This document shows, in pieces, positions 17,538 to 26,636 of a stretch of 64,000 nucleotides of DNA (within the stretch, counting starts at the first letter, position 1; each line of letters opens with the position of its first letter). The notes under the pieces are model-generated. The model was given only the letters and a program-made list of their open reading frames with translations. It was not told the DNA's origin and did not search any database. This DNA is from Acidithiobacillus sp. AMEEHan (lineage in GTDB: Bacteria; Pseudomonadota; Gammaproteobacteria; Acidithiobacillales; Acidithiobacillaceae), in assembly GCF_030996345.1 (NCBI RefSeq), contig NZ_CP118747.1, positions 1,486,001 through 1,550,000 on the forward strand, written 5' to 3'. The translations under genes and the position numbers were made by a program.

Positions 17538-18225
17538 TTTCCGCGGCAATCCACTCGCGCAGCCGTTCGGTCACCTGGTTACTGCGCCCTTCGCCGGTAT
17601 CGGCAGGACCAAAATGCAGATGTACTTCGCCCGATCGCATGCGCCAGTCGTGACGCGGCCAGAAACAGCCACTATTGAGGGCGAGGGGGATGATCGGTAC
17701 GCCGGCGCGCTGCGCGAGGGCGACACCGGTCTGGTGAAAAGGGCCGAGCTCGCCACAGGGCTGTCGCGTACCCTCCGGAAAAATGAGTACGGGAATTCCT
17801 GCCTGCAGGCGCTTTTCTCCCTCCTCCAGAACCTGTTTGAGGGCCTGACGCCCCGCTTGGCGATCGATGGCAATGGGCTGGCTCAGGGGCAGATACCAGC
17901 CAATGATGGGAAAACGCAGCAGCTCTGCCTTGAGGACAAAAGAAAGACGCGGGAAGTAACGCCAGAGCAGCAGGGTTTCGAGGGAGGACTGATGATTACT
18001 GAGGATAACGCAGGGACCGGCCGGAACATTTTCCAGCCCCTGGACGCGATACCGCACACCGATGCTCCAGGCAAAGAGGTGGCTCGCGACCCGCGCCCAA
18101 GCACCGCAACCCCAGTAGCGCCAGGATTGGGGCAGGAGAGGGAAGGGCAGAAGTGGCAACGCCCAGATCAGGGTCCACAAAGTGAATCCCCCGTAAAACA
18201 GAAGGCTACGGAAGACTCGCGGCAT
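17509..18225 (-). CDS. plsC: 1-acyl-sn-glycerol-3-phosphate acyltransferase (PlsC family)
   Basis: It transfers the second acyl chain in phospholipid synthesis, converting lysophosphatidate to phosphatidate at the inner membrane. At 238 residues it has an N-terminal hydrophobic region (residues 9-31). The acceptor motif reads NHQSSLE, close to the NHxSxxD consensus but with Glu where Asp is usual. FPEGTR is present, followed by GVALAQRAGVPIIPLAL. It is the last gene of the glyQ-glyS-gmhB-plsC run and begins 3 bases after gmhB. The Asp-to-Glu change is tolerated in some family members. Confidence 0.9.
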   Translation of the reverse strand: MPRVFRSLLFYGGFTLWTLIWALPLLPFPLLPQSWRYWGCGAWARVASHLFAWSIGVRYRVQGLENVPAGPCVILSNHQSSLETLLLWRYFPRLSFVLKAELLRFPIIGWYLPLSQPIAIDRQAGRQALKQVLEEGEKRLQAGIPVLIFPEGTRQPCGELGPFHQTGVALAQRAGVPIIPLALNSGCFWPRHDWRMRSGEVHLHFGPADTGEGRSNQVTERLREWIAAEIRQMPAPGD

Positions 18226-18228
18226 CGC

Positions 18229-18765
18229 CTAGTGACCGAGTAGGGCGTCGGCGACTGAGGCCAGATTCGGGAAAACGGGTACGCCTTCGGCTCGCGCGTT
18301 ATCTGCCGCCTTCTTTCCTTTACCAGTCAGTACCAGGATAGGGCTGGCACCGGCACTGCGTGCCGCTAGCAGGTCGCGGTGGCTGTCGCCGACGGCTGGC
18401 ACTCCCTGCAGATCAACATGAAAGCGCTCGGCAATCTCGCGGAACATGCCATCCTCTGGCTTGCGGCAGGCACAGCCGGCTTCCGGGTGATGCGGGCAGA
18501 AAAAAATCGCGTCGATCCGTCCCCCAGCCTCCGCCAACTCCCGCCGCATACGGGAATGGATGGCGCCCAGGGCGCGCAGGCTGAACAGGCGCCGGCCGAT
18601 GCCTGACTGATTGCTCGCCACCACGACGGTGTAGCCCGCGCGATTGAAGCGGGCGATGGCCTCCAGACTGCCGGGAATCGGCCGCCATTCGGCAGCGGAC
18701 TTGATGTAGGCATCGCTGTCTTCGTTGATGACGCCGTCGCGGTCGAGGATCAGCAGATGCGTCAT
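18229..18765 (-). CDS. gmhB: D-glycero-beta-D-manno-heptose 1,7-bisphosphate 7-phosphatase
   Basis: This is a HAD-superfamily phosphatase in ADP-heptose synthesis for the lipopolysaccharide inner core. At 178 residues it has the HAD nucleophile motif LDRDGVIN at the N-terminus, then SNQSGIGR. The zinc-binding loop is CPHHPEAGCACRKP and motif IV is VGDSHRDLLAA. All GmhB hallmarks are present. It overlaps the end of glyS by four bases (ATGA). Confidence 0.94.
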   Translation of the reverse strand: MTHLLILDRDGVINEDSDAYIKSAAEWRPIPGSLEAIARFNRAGYTVVVASNQSGIGRRLFSLRALGAIHSRMRRELAEAGGRIDAIFFCPHHPEAGCACRKPEDGMFREIAERFHVDLQGVPAVGDSHRDLLAARSAGASPILVLTGKGKKAADNARAEGVPVFPNLASVADALLGH

Positions 18766-20840
18766 CCGCGGCCCTGCAGCTGAGAAAAATCGGCGACATG
18801 CAAAAACGCACTTTGCAACGTTCGTAACAGCGCCAAACGTTGTCGCCGGAGCTCAAGATCTTCGCAGAGTACCATCACTTCCGCAAAGAAGCGGTCCACC
18901 GGGTCGCGCAGGCTGGCGAGGGTCACAAATGCGTGATGGTAGTTCTTGGCGGCAAGGTCGTCCTCAACGATTTCGCGGATGGCCGTCCAGGCGTTCCATA
19001 ACGCCTTTTCTGCCGCTTCTTGCAGCAGGCCGGGCTGCAGGGCTGCATTTTCCGGGCTTTCCTCCTTGCGCAAGAGATTGCTGACGCGCTTGATCAGTGC
19101 CACCAGATCATCGGCGCGCGGGTCACTGGCGAGAAAGGTGCTGAGACTCTCCAGTCGGCGTCGGGCGTCGAGCGGATTGTCACCGGCCACCGCCAGAATC
19201 GCTGCGATACGGTCGGCGGCGAAGCCTTCCTCGCGTAAGAGCACGCGCAGTCGGTCCTGAAAGAACTCGCTGAGTTTTGCACTGGGTTCCGCGCCGGGAA
19301 GCAGTGTCGCGGCATAGCTTCTGCGACTGACCTGCGTGAGCTCACCCAGAGAGAAAGAGCGTTCTCCTTCCAGCGCAATGCGCAGAATGCCCAATGCGGC
19401 GCGGCGCAAAGCAAAGGGATCGCGATCGCCGGTCGGGATTTTCCCGAGCGCAAAAAAGCCATAGAGGGTATCGATGCGATCTGCCAGAGCGAGCGCCTGC
19501 CCGGCCGCCGAGCTCGGTATGGCGTCATCGCGTCCTGCTGGCCGATATTGTTCGCCGATGACCTGGGCAACGGCGGCGGATTCACCATCATGGCGGGCAT
19601 AGTAGGATCCCATGATGCCCTGCAGCTCCGGAAACTCTCCCACCATGCCGCTGAGCAGATCGCTTTTGCAGAGTTGCACTGCGCGCTCGCAATCCTTGGG
19701 ATCGGCACCGACCATCGCCGCCACCCTGGGAGCAAGATTTTGCAATCGCCGCACCTTGTCGCCCATGCTCCCCAGACCATCCTGGAAGGAGACCTTGTCC
19801 AGGTCGGGAATGCGTGCCGCCAGGCTGCTTTTGCGGTCCTGGTCCCAGAAAAAGGCGGCATCGGCGAGGCGGGCGCGCAGCACCCGGTTGTTGCCATGAA
19901 TGACGACCTGTGCATCCCGGCTTTCGATATTCGCTACGAAGAGATAACGCGGAGCCAGGCAGCCACTTTGAGTGCGTAAGGGGACATAGCGCTGGTGCTG
20001 AATCATCACCGTAATCAGAACTTCCTCGGGGATCCGCAGATACTCCTCGGCAAAACCGCCCGCAAGGATTACGGGCCATTCGCAAAGTCCGGTGATCTCA
20101 TCGAGGAGGGCATCGGCAAGCACGGGCGTGCAGTCCAGCTCCTGCGCCAAGCGTTGCAGTTCCATTGCGATATAGGCGCGGCGTTCCTGCCAATTGGCGC
20201 GGACCTTTGCCTGTAGCAAGGCTTGGGAATAGCTCTGCGGTTGCACGACTGGCACGGGGCCAGGATGATGGACGCGATGACCGAAACTATGGGCCTCGCT
20301 TTGCAGACCAAAGGCCTGCCAGGGCAGGGCCTGGTCGGCAAAACGGAGAAGCAGCCAGCGAATGGGACGGGAGAAACTTTCCTCTCGCTTGCCCCAACGC
20401 ATTCGCTTGCGCAAAGGTAAGGACTCGACCCAGCGCGTGACCAGCTCGGGCAACAGTTCCGCCACGGGGCGAGCAGGATGCTGGATACGCCACGCCAGTA
20501 TCGTACCCTTTTCGGTTTCCAGCCGTTCCAAGTCGGTCACGGCGACACCACAGGAGCGGGCAAAACCCTCGGCCGCCGCTGTCGCCTTGCCATCGACAAA
20601 AGCGCGTTCGAACGACGGTCCGCGGCGGAGTTCTTCCTCGGCACGCGTGCTAGCGGCGAGATCGGGGATGAGCAAAGCGATCCGGCGTGGCGAAATGAAG
20701 GGGAGGATCTCGCCATACTCGATGCCGGTCTCGTCGAGTAGACGAATCATGATCTCCCCGGCGCTTTCCTGCAGCTGCTGTTGTTCCGCTGCCGGCAGTT
20801 CCTCGCAACCGATTTCCAGTAACAAGGGATGGGACTTCAT
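18762..20840 (-). CDS. glyS: glycyl-tRNA synthetase beta subunit
   Basis: This is the beta chain of the tetrameric (alpha2beta2) bacterial glycyl-tRNA synthetase, responsible for tRNA binding. At 692 residues it has the family N-terminus ([12 protein letters not shown]). GKRRMRWG-type ([19 protein letters not shown]) and [28 protein letters not shown] blocks follow, with an anticodon-binding-like C-terminus. The start overlaps glyQ by four bases. Confidence 0.97.
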   Translation of the reverse strand: MKSHPLLLEIGCEELPAAEQQQLQESAGEIMIRLLDETGIEYGEILPFISPRRIALLIPDLAASTRAEEELRRGPSFERAFVDGKATAAAEGFARSCGVAVTDLERLETEKGTILAWRIQHPARPVAELLPELVTRWVESLPLRKRMRWGKREESFSRPIRWLLLRFADQALPWQAFGLQSEAHSFGHRVHHPGPVPVVQPQSYSQALLQAKVRANWQERRAYIAMELQRLAQELDCTPVLADALLDEITGLCEWPVILAGGFAEEYLRIPEEVLITVMIQHQRYVPLRTQSGCLAPRYLFVANIESRDAQVVIHGNNRVLRARLADAAFFWDQDRKSSLAARIPDLDKVSFQDGLGSMGDKVRRLQNLAPRVAAMVGADPKDCERAVQLCKSDLLSGMVGEFPELQGIMGSYYARHDGESAAVAQVIGEQYRPAGRDDAIPSSAAGQALALADRIDTLYGFFALGKIPTGDRDPFALRRAALGILRIALEGERSFSLGELTQVSRRSYAATLLPGAEPSAKLSEFFQDRLRVLLREEGFAADRIAAILAVAGDNPLDARRRLESLSTFLASDPRADDLVALIKRVSNLLRKEESPENAALQPGLLQEAAEKALWNAWTAIREIVEDDLAAKNYHHAFVTLASLRDPVDRFFAEVMVLCEDLELRRQRLALLRTLQSAFLHVADFSQLQGRG

Positions 20841-21715
20841 GCGTCAACTCCCTGCAATAGCGGGTGGCCGAGCTCGGCGCGAGCCTCGGCGTAGATTTCG
20901 GCTACCGCACGCGCCATATTGCGTACCCGGCCGATGAAGCGTGCGCGCTCGTTGACGGCGATGGCATGGCGGGCATCGAGCAGGTTGAAAGTGTGGGAGC
21001 AGTCGAGCACCCGTTCGTAGGCGGGCAGGGGCAGCTTGGCCGCGATGAGGCTCTGGCAATCGACTTCGGCGCGGTCAAAGCGTTGCCATAGATCGTCTAC
21101 CGGAGCCAGCTCGAAATTGTAGCGGGACTGCTCCACCTCATTCTGGTGATAGACGTCGCCGTAGCTCACGCCGGGTGTCCAGATCAGGTCATAAACACTT
21201 TCGGCACCCTGCAGATACATGGCCAAGCGCTCCAGGCCGTAGGTGATTTCACCCATCACCGGGCGACAGTCCAGGCCACCGACCTGCTGAAAATAGGTGA
21301 ACTGCGTCACTTCCATGCCATTTAGCCAGACTTCCCAGCCCAGACCCCAGGCACCGAGGGTGGGTGACTCCCAATCGTCTTCGACAAAGCGGATGTCCTG
21401 CAGCGCAATGTCGATGCCCAGGCGCCGCAAGGATTCCAGGTACAGCTCCTGCAGATTATGGGGATTTGGTTTGAGTACTGCCTGGAACTGATAATAGTGC
21501 TGTAGCCGATTGGGGTTGTCGCCATAGCGACCGTCGGTGGGGCGGCGGGAGGGTTGTACGTAGGCAGCACGCCAGGGTTCCGGACCGATTGCCCGCAAAA
21601 AGGTTGCCGGGTGAAAGGTGCCGGCACCCACGGGCATGTCCATGGGTTGCAGCACCACGCAACCCTGCTCGCTCCAAAACTGCTGTAACTGTTGGATGAT
21701 TTCCTGAAAAGTCAT
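20837..21715 (-). CDS. glyQ: glycyl-tRNA synthetase alpha subunit
   Basis: This is the catalytic alpha chain, 292 residues, beginning [14 protein letters not shown]. Characteristic blocks are [43 protein letters not shown] and [21 protein letters not shown] at 21713-21715 matches the family start; a longer frame upstream has no support. glyQ and glyS overlap, giving coupled synthesis of the two subunits. Confidence 0.97.
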   Translation of the reverse strand: MTFQEIIQQLQQFWSEQGCVVLQPMDMPVGAGTFHPATFLRAIGPEPWRAAYVQPSRRPTDGRYGDNPNRLQHYYQFQAVLKPNPHNLQELYLESLRRLGIDIALQDIRFVEDDWESPTLGAWGLGWEVWLNGMEVTQFTYFQQVGGLDCRPVMGEITYGLERLAMYLQGAESVYDLIWTPGVSYGDVYHQNEVEQSRYNFELAPVDDLWQRFDRAEVDCQSLIAAKLPLPAYERVLDCSHTFNLLDARHAIAVNERARFIGRVRNMARAVAEIYAEARAELGHPLLQGVDA

Positions 21716-21778
21716 GGCGACCCCGCTGCACGAGGACGCCAATTATGGCCGAATGCCCGGTATCGGGAAAGTCTGGGT

Positions 21779-22141
21779 TCACAGAAGTTCCGCAATGCCT
21801 TGGGCGGCGCGTTTCGCATCCAGAAAAATCAAGCCAAGTTTTGCTTCCTTTCTGGCAATTACGGTGAGAACGGCATCGTGTCCGGCATGGATGAGGAGGA
21901 CGTATCCGGAATCTCCCTTGATCATCACCTGTTCCAGCTCTCCGCGGGCCAGCTCCGCCGCCGTGCGGTCGCCCAGGGACAGCATGGCGGCAGCCATGGC
22001 ACCGACGCGATCCTCGTCCATGTTGCCGGCGAGCAGGGAGGCGATGGTCAACCCATCGGTGGATATGACTGCAGATGCCTCGATGTCGGCGGAAGAGCCG
22101 TTGAGGTCACTGAGGATGGATTTAAGCATTTCTTCACGCAT
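21779..22141 (-). CDS. roadblock/LC7 (MglB-like) protein
   Basis: This 120-residue protein follows the roadblock/LC7 plan: an N-terminal helix, AVISTDGLTIASLL, a helix with ALSLGDRTAAEL-type spacing, EQVMIKGDSGYVLLI, and AVLTVIARKEAKLGLIFLD. Roadblock proteins such as MglB bind and regulate Ras-like GTPases; in Myxococcus MglB is the GTPase-activating partner of MglA. A small GTPase gene lies 672 bases upstream in the same run, with a second roadblock-like protein between them. The family is confident; the partner is inferred from gene order. Confidence 0.85.
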   Translation of the reverse strand: MREEMLKSILSDLNGSSADIEASAVISTDGLTIASLLAGNMDEDRVGAMAAAMLSLGDRTAAELARGELEQVMIKGDSGYVLLIHAGHDAVLTVIARKEAKLGLIFLDAKRAAQGIAELL

Positions 22142-22177
22142 GGCGTTAAAACTCCCAATAAAAAAGGATGAAGACGT

Positions 22178-22816
22178 TTAGCGATACCGTTGATCGAGTA
22201 TTTGCACGAGGGTGACGAAGGGCTGGCTCTGGAGTAGGGGGGTACCGCCGATGATCAACATAAAGCGCTGCGGACCAATGAATAGCGGCCAGAATCCGAG
22301 CTCAGACTGTCCCGCGGGGTCGACCAGCGCCCAGGTTTCACTGTGGATGCGGAGATTGTTGCGCAACAACCTCCCATGTCGGCCCTGCAGGCTGAGCAAA
22401 TCAGCGGAAAGTCCAGCAAGCTCCTCCGCGGATTCATGCAGGAAGCCCGATGTTGACAGGTAAAAGCCGTTTTCATCGGCAAGTAGAGCGCGTTGCCCGT
22501 CCGATAGCTGTGCCAGTAACCCCGGGAGGACGTCTTCCAGGCGCTGCTCGGGTGGGTGGCGTGGCTCGGGATTGCCGCGGATCAGACCCAGGCGTTGCAG
22601 GCGGAAAATACTGCGCAAGGCGTCATCCAGCGAATCCAATCGGGTCCAGCGGCAGGCAGCTTCCGGGTTGAAAGGGTTGCGCGATCCTTCGCGAAGGATA
22701 TGGAAGAGAATCGACCGGTTGCCTTCCAGTTCGGGTCCCGAGCTGACATAGAATGCACCCGCTGGCGTCAACTCGGCATACAGAGGGCGCTCAGCAGTGA
22801 CGAGTTCGATGCTCAT
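22178..22816 (-). CDS. protein of unknown function with roadblock-like C-terminal half
   Basis: This 212-residue protein starts with ATG at 22814-22816, overlapping the GTPase stop by four bases (ATGA). Residues 1 to about 100 look like a small all-helical domain with no named family. The C-terminal part (QRALLADENGFYLSTSGF, then a helical stretch, then RFMLIIGGTPLL) repeats the roadblock pattern of sensing strand, helix and return strands. Coupling to the GTPase suggests an effector or regulator. This reading is by pattern only. Confidence 0.55.
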   Translation of the reverse strand: MSIELVTAERPLYAELTPAGAFYVSSGPELEGNRSILFHILREGSRNPFNPEAACRWTRLDSLDDALRSIFRLQRLGLIRGNPEPRHPPEQRLEDVLPGLLAQLSDGQRALLADENGFYLSTSGFLHESAEELAGLSADLLSLQGRHGRLLRNNLRIHSETWALVDPAGQSELGFWPLFIGPQRFMLIIGGTPLLQSQPFVTLVQILDQRYR

Positions 22817-23379
22817 GGCACCATTCCCAGACCAGGATCGATGGAGAAGAGTAGCGCCATGACCAGGTTCTTCACGTCCTCTTTGCTGCGCCCGTCCACC
22901 TCGAAGATCGGCGGAACAGGATTGAGCATTTGCAGATCCTGGGTGACCTCCGCGAGCATTTTTGCATAGTCTGCGGTATCCGGGCGGGGGTTGACATCGG
23001 TCTTGCTGATGCCCAGGACCACCGGAACCTCGGCAATGTAGTCCTTGAATGCATGGAGGAAGAAATGCATGTCCTTTTGCGGATTGGGGCGTGTGTTGTC
23101 CAGCATCAATATCAGCCCAAGTCCGCCGGTAGTCAGGATGTCCCACATGAAATCAAAGCGTTCCTGCCCTGGAGTGCCGTATAAATGTACCTTGCTTTTG
23201 TCGCCAAGGTGCAGAATCCCATAGTCCATAGCCACCGTGGTGTGGCCTTTACGATTTATGGTCATGTCTGACGCTTTCGCGTCAGTAGAGATGATGGGCA
23301 CATCAGAGATAGCAGATATCGCCGAAGTTTTGCCTGCGCCAACCGGGCCGGTGAAAACGATTTTATTGTCCTCTCTCAT
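22813..23379 (-). CDS. small Ras-like GTPase (MglA-type)
   Basis: This is a 188-residue cytoplasmic GTPase. P-loop GPVGAGKTS is at residues 11-19, followed by a TDAKASDMTINRKGHTT switch I region. GTPGQERF is the G3/switch II segment. The base-recognition motif is ISKTD in place of the usual NKxD. Bacterial relatives occur in cassettes with roadblock proteins and control cell polarity, type IV pili or gliding. Here it precedes two roadblock-like proteins and follows a receiver-like protein and a FimV-like protein. The output process is not visible. Confidence 0.82.
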   Translation of the reverse strand: MREDNKIVFTGPVGAGKTSAISAISDVPIISTDAKASDMTINRKGHTTVAMDYGILHLGDKSKVHLYGTPGQERFDFMWDILTTGGLGLILMLDNTRPNPQKDMHFFLHAFKDYIAEVPVVLGISKTDVNPRPDTADYAKMLAEVTQDLQMLNPVPPIFEVDGRSKEDVKNLVMALLFSIDPGLGMVP

Positions 23380-23413
23380 AAATAGGTCTCCCGGTTATTA
23401 TTCATTTCCATCA

Positions 23414-24541
23414 CTATAGCCCTGCAATCTTCGCTAACAGACGGCCAAGAAGACCGCGCTTCGCAGGACTCGGCCGTTGCGCTTCCGCCAGGGTGTCGGA
23501 GGAGATCGCCGGCTCTGACGCCATGCCTGCGGCGGAACTATATTCCAATAATTGCAGGGCATCAGCGGCCGCGAGAAAATTGAAGAGGGCCTGGGAATGT
23601 ACCTGCAACATCCGAATGGTCAATGCCGGAGATGCCGGTGAACGGGCGAGAAAAGCCGCCAAACGCAGCGCCTCGGGTAGTGGGTATAAACGCGTAAGGT
23701 TGGGCCACCGGCGCAGTTTTACTGGGCGATTCAATGGAATTTTCCGGCTCAGGCGACCATCCGCAGCGATTGCGTGAATCTGCCAAAGATATTCCGTAAG
23801 CGTCATCGAATGAACGGATTTGTTGTCGGTGAAAGAGGCGCCATCTCGGAGAATGAGGTTTTCTTCTCCTTCTCGAAAGATTGCTTGTGCCTCTTCCATG
23901 CTGACACTGGCGTCAACCCTTTCCTGCTCTGGAAGGATCTGCCAGAGCAATCTTCCATTACGTCGATCGACGATTCCTACGGGAATTTGATCGCGGATGG
24001 CCCGCTGAACCAGCGCGAGAAGGCCCTGCTCCGGATCGAAGTAATTGATTTGATTCGGGTCAAAACTGGGTTTCTCCCTTACCGGCGGCTGCTGCACGCT
24101 CGTGGGGATTTTGGCTGGACTCGCCGCTGCTGTAGAACTTCGGGCCTGCTCTACTGGTTCCGGGGGCTCCCGCGGAGGCAATTCTCGGGTCGTTGGTGAT
24201 GGACGCAGCAACTGCTCCAACGCGGGGAACAGGGTTTCCATGCGGATCGGTTTGGCCAGCGTCACGAACTGGGGAAAATTGTTGGGGACTACAGTCGTGG
24301 CAAGTAGGGGAATCTCGGGGTGTTCCTGACGAAATTTCTTGGCTTCGGCGAGCCCGTCGGGAGAATCCAGATCGGCAATCGCCGCATCCGGCACCTGCCG
24401 ATCATCCGCTTCGAGAAAACTATAATTCGCCCTACGGTTCATGCGAAAGGCCATACGAAATACGGCCTCTTTTCGGCTATCGAGGCCAATCCCGCGAACG
24501 AGAATCGAAGGGGTTCCCGCAATCTGTGCCTTGTCAGTCAT
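23414..24541 (-). CDS. receiver-like protein of unknown function in GTPase module
   Basis: At 375 residues, positions 1 to about 110 fold in pattern like a response-regulator receiver: ILVRGIGLDSRKEAVF, AIADLDSPDGLAEAKKF at the position of the phospho-Asp strand, PLLATT, and FVTLAKPIRMETLF with the conserved Lys-Pro. A Pro-rich linker (about 112-160) leads to a C-terminal domain of unknown type. The start at 24541 has AGGAGG upstream, 11 bases after the FimV-like gene. The acidic pocket at the N-terminus is not typical, so phosphorylation is doubtful. Confidence 0.55.
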   Translation of the reverse strand: MTDKAQIAGTPSILVRGIGLDSRKEAVFRMAFRMNRRANYSFLEADDRQVPDAAIADLDSPDGLAEAKKFRQEHPEIPLLATTVVPNNFPQFVTLAKPIRMETLFPALEQLLRPSPTTRELPPREPPEPVEQARSSTAAASPAKIPTSVQQPPVREKPSFDPNQINYFDPEQGLLALVQRAIRDQIPVGIVDRRNGRLLWQILPEQERVDASVSMEEAQAIFREGEENLILRDGASFTDNKSVHSMTLTEYLWQIHAIAADGRLSRKIPLNRPVKLRRWPNLTRLYPLPEALRLAAFLARSPASPALTIRMLQVHSQALFNFLAAADALQLLEYSSAAGMASEPAISSDTLAEAQRPSPAKRGLLGRLLAKIAGL

Positions 24542-24552
24542 GATTTTCCTCC

Positions 24553-26037
24553 TCAGGCGGTAGCGCTGATGTCTCGCTGTAGGCGTTCGGACAGGTGGTA
24601 CAGTTGCCGCAGGATGGCTTCGTCAGGTTGTGGGTCACTGTGGATGATCCTTTTGCTGAATCGAGCAAAACGATCGCGTGCTTGCATGCGTTCATACATC
24701 TCCAGTAATGGGAGGAAATAGCCGGACTTTCGCGGTGAGGCAAGGGCTGACTGTTCTAGCAAATCGACGGCTTCCTCTACTTGGCCATAATCGAGGAGCA
24801 TATTGAAGTCGCGTAAAATTGGGTCATCGGCATCCACCTCGGCAATCTCTCGATCGCGGCGCAGGCGTTCCTCCACCAATTGCGCGCTGCTTACGGGGAT
24901 AGTGCTGGTAGGAACATATAATTGATATTTTTCTGCGAGACTCGGTAGCACCTGATTTTCTCTCCCTTCACTATGTTCCAAGTCGTTATATAGGTCGTTT
25001 TGACCCAATTGCCGCCCCAGGTTGAGCAGGCGTTGGCGTAATGCCTTCCCTAGACCCCAGAGGATGATATGCAACCGCAGCAAAGTGCGGGCAAAATCCT
25101 GGCTGTTTCCCTGTTCATAAAAGATCTGGAGAAGCAGTACGTGGAGACGGAGTCGTTTCGGGTATAGAACGACCTCGCGCTGTAGGAGAGTTGCCGCGGC
25201 TGCGTCCTGGCCCGCTTCTCTCAGTAATGCGACCGCATGCCCCGTACCAACGAGGGTGCTAACCACCCGGATTTCCTCGTCATTGAGCGGAGATTGGGGC
25301 TCTGAACCACACAGCAGAGCATCTGCTGCAATCTCTTCCTTTCGCTCATGCTCCGCTGCATGCCGCTGAAATGCGTGCAGAGGAATGTCGGTCAGTTCGA
25401 GCGGTTCAGGATGGACGATTGCCTGCTGTAGGTCGCGATGGACAGAACCCAGCTCCAGCTGTTCCTGCTCGCGCGCGAGCAGATTTTCCTTTGGGAGGGG
25501 TTGCTGACGGCCTAGTTCCTGTTCGATATTTGCCAGACTGAGTTGTAGTCGGGTCTCGGCCAACACGCGTAGTGGCAGATTTTGCGGGTCCTTCTGCAGG
25601 CATTGTAAGGTCAGGTCGCGGACCGCATGGATGTCCAGAATTTGCTGGTCGAGATCTTCCTCCAGCAGCTCTGCGAGATGCGGATAATCCAGAGCCTCGA
25701 TGTAGAGATTGCGGAGCCGGTTTCTTTGCTCCTGGTCCTGTGGATGATGCTCGACATACCAGCGAAGGGCCGTCGTTGCCTGATCGATATGTCCATATGC
25801 GAGGTAGATTTCTACCTCGTCCAGTATGCTGACCTCTTCGATTTCCGCCACCCTGGCGGCCGGCGCGCCTACCTCAGGCAACGGTGGCTGCGGAGCTTGC
25901 ACGGCGGTCGACATCGGGGTTTCAGATGCTTTTCCTGGGCCCGTGGCTTTGCGCCCCCATAACTTCCAGAGAATCGCTGCCACCACCAAAAACACGGCTG
26001 CACCGATCAGTATCAGACTCGTCGTGGGGAGATGCAT
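24553..26037 (-). CDS. FimV-like membrane protein with helical repeats
   Basis: This 494-residue protein has one N-terminal transmembrane helix (LILIGAAVFLVVAAILWKLW, about residues 7-26). A Pro-rich linker follows. The cytoplasmic region begins VSILDEVEIYLAYGHIDQA, very like the conserved FimV/TPR segment, and is then all-helical with TPR-like spacing to the end. FimV and HubP proteins are polar landmarks for type IV pili and chemosensory machinery. I start at ATG 26037; an upstream extension is antisense to nothing real and lacks a ribosome site. LysM, present in full-length FimV, is absent. Confidence 0.62.
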   Translation of the reverse strand: MHLPTTSLILIGAAVFLVVAAILWKLWGRKATGPGKASETPMSTAVQAPQPPLPEVGAPAARVAEIEEVSILDEVEIYLAYGHIDQATTALRWYVEHHPQDQEQRNRLRNLYIEALDYPHLAELLEEDLDQQILDIHAVRDLTLQCLQKDPQNLPLRVLAETRLQLSLANIEQELGRQQPLPKENLLAREQEQLELGSVHRDLQQAIVHPEPLELTDIPLHAFQRHAAEHERKEEIAADALLCGSEPQSPLNDEEIRVVSTLVGTGHAVALLREAGQDAAAATLLQREVVLYPKRLRLHVLLLQIFYEQGNSQDFARTLLRLHIILWGLGKALRQRLLNLGRQLGQNDLYNDLEHSEGRENQVLPSLAEKYQLYVPTSTIPVSSAQLVEERLRRDREIAEVDADDPILRDFNMLLDYGQVEEAVDLLEQSALASPRKSGYFLPLLEMYERMQARDRFARFSKRIIHSDPQPDEAILRQLYHLSERLQRDISATA

Positions 26038-26108
26038 GGCTTGAGACTCAAGGCTCCTGGATGATCCAATGGACTTCGAGGAGCTAGATAGATGCTTTTG
26101 TCGGCCTG

Positions 26109-26549
26109 TCAACGCCCGAGTAGATGCGCGATTTCCTGTAGCCGTTTGCAGCTGCCGCGCTCGGGGTGTTCCCTGAGTGCCAGTTCGGCGTAGCCGTGGA
26201 AAAACTCGGGCAATGCCCGCAAAATCACCGGCAGACGCTCGCGGCTGGCACGCGCGATGCGCCACTCGCTGCGCGGTTCTCCGGGCCCGGCATAGCTGCA
26301 TACCGCCAGACCCCAAGCTTGCTCGCTACCCGTCCAATGGTGTTGGGCAACGCGCAGGCGGTGCAGGTTCGGCTGGGTGCCCAGTCCCACGCCAGGGCCG
26401 TCGTAGACGATCTGCAGGTCCGTGGCGATGTCGGCGAGGAGGTGGTCCAAGGGGATGAAGGCGGTCCGCAGGACTTCCGTCCCGGGCGTTTCATCTTGGA
26501 GATGGCGCCGTAATTCGAGAAGAAAGGGTGATTCCACTTTTTGCTCCAT
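26109..26549 (-). CDS. hypothetical protein
   Basis: This is a 146-residue soluble protein with no signal peptide. It has recurring Arg/His-rich helical segments (LRRHLQD, LHRLRVAQHHW) and two Cys residues. No family is recognised. The start at 26549 faces the L,D-transpeptidase gene across an 87-base divergent gap. The stop is 71 bases before the FimV-like start. Coding is supported by codon use and lack of a better frame, not by homology. Confidence 0.5.
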   Translation of the reverse strand: MEQKVESPFLLELRRHLQDETPGTEVLRTAFIPLDHLLADIATDLQIVYDGPGVGLGTQPNLHRLRVAQHHWTGSEQAWGLAVCSYAGPGEPRSEWRIARASRERLPVILRALPEFFHGYAELALREHPERGSCKRLQEIAHLLGR

Positions 26550-26636
26550 TTTCGGTAAAATCGCAAAGTTACAACAGGATTAACTGGCCGCGCAGAAGAA
26601 ATTAGGGATTCTGCCAGCCTCTCGGATGAGGTTGCA

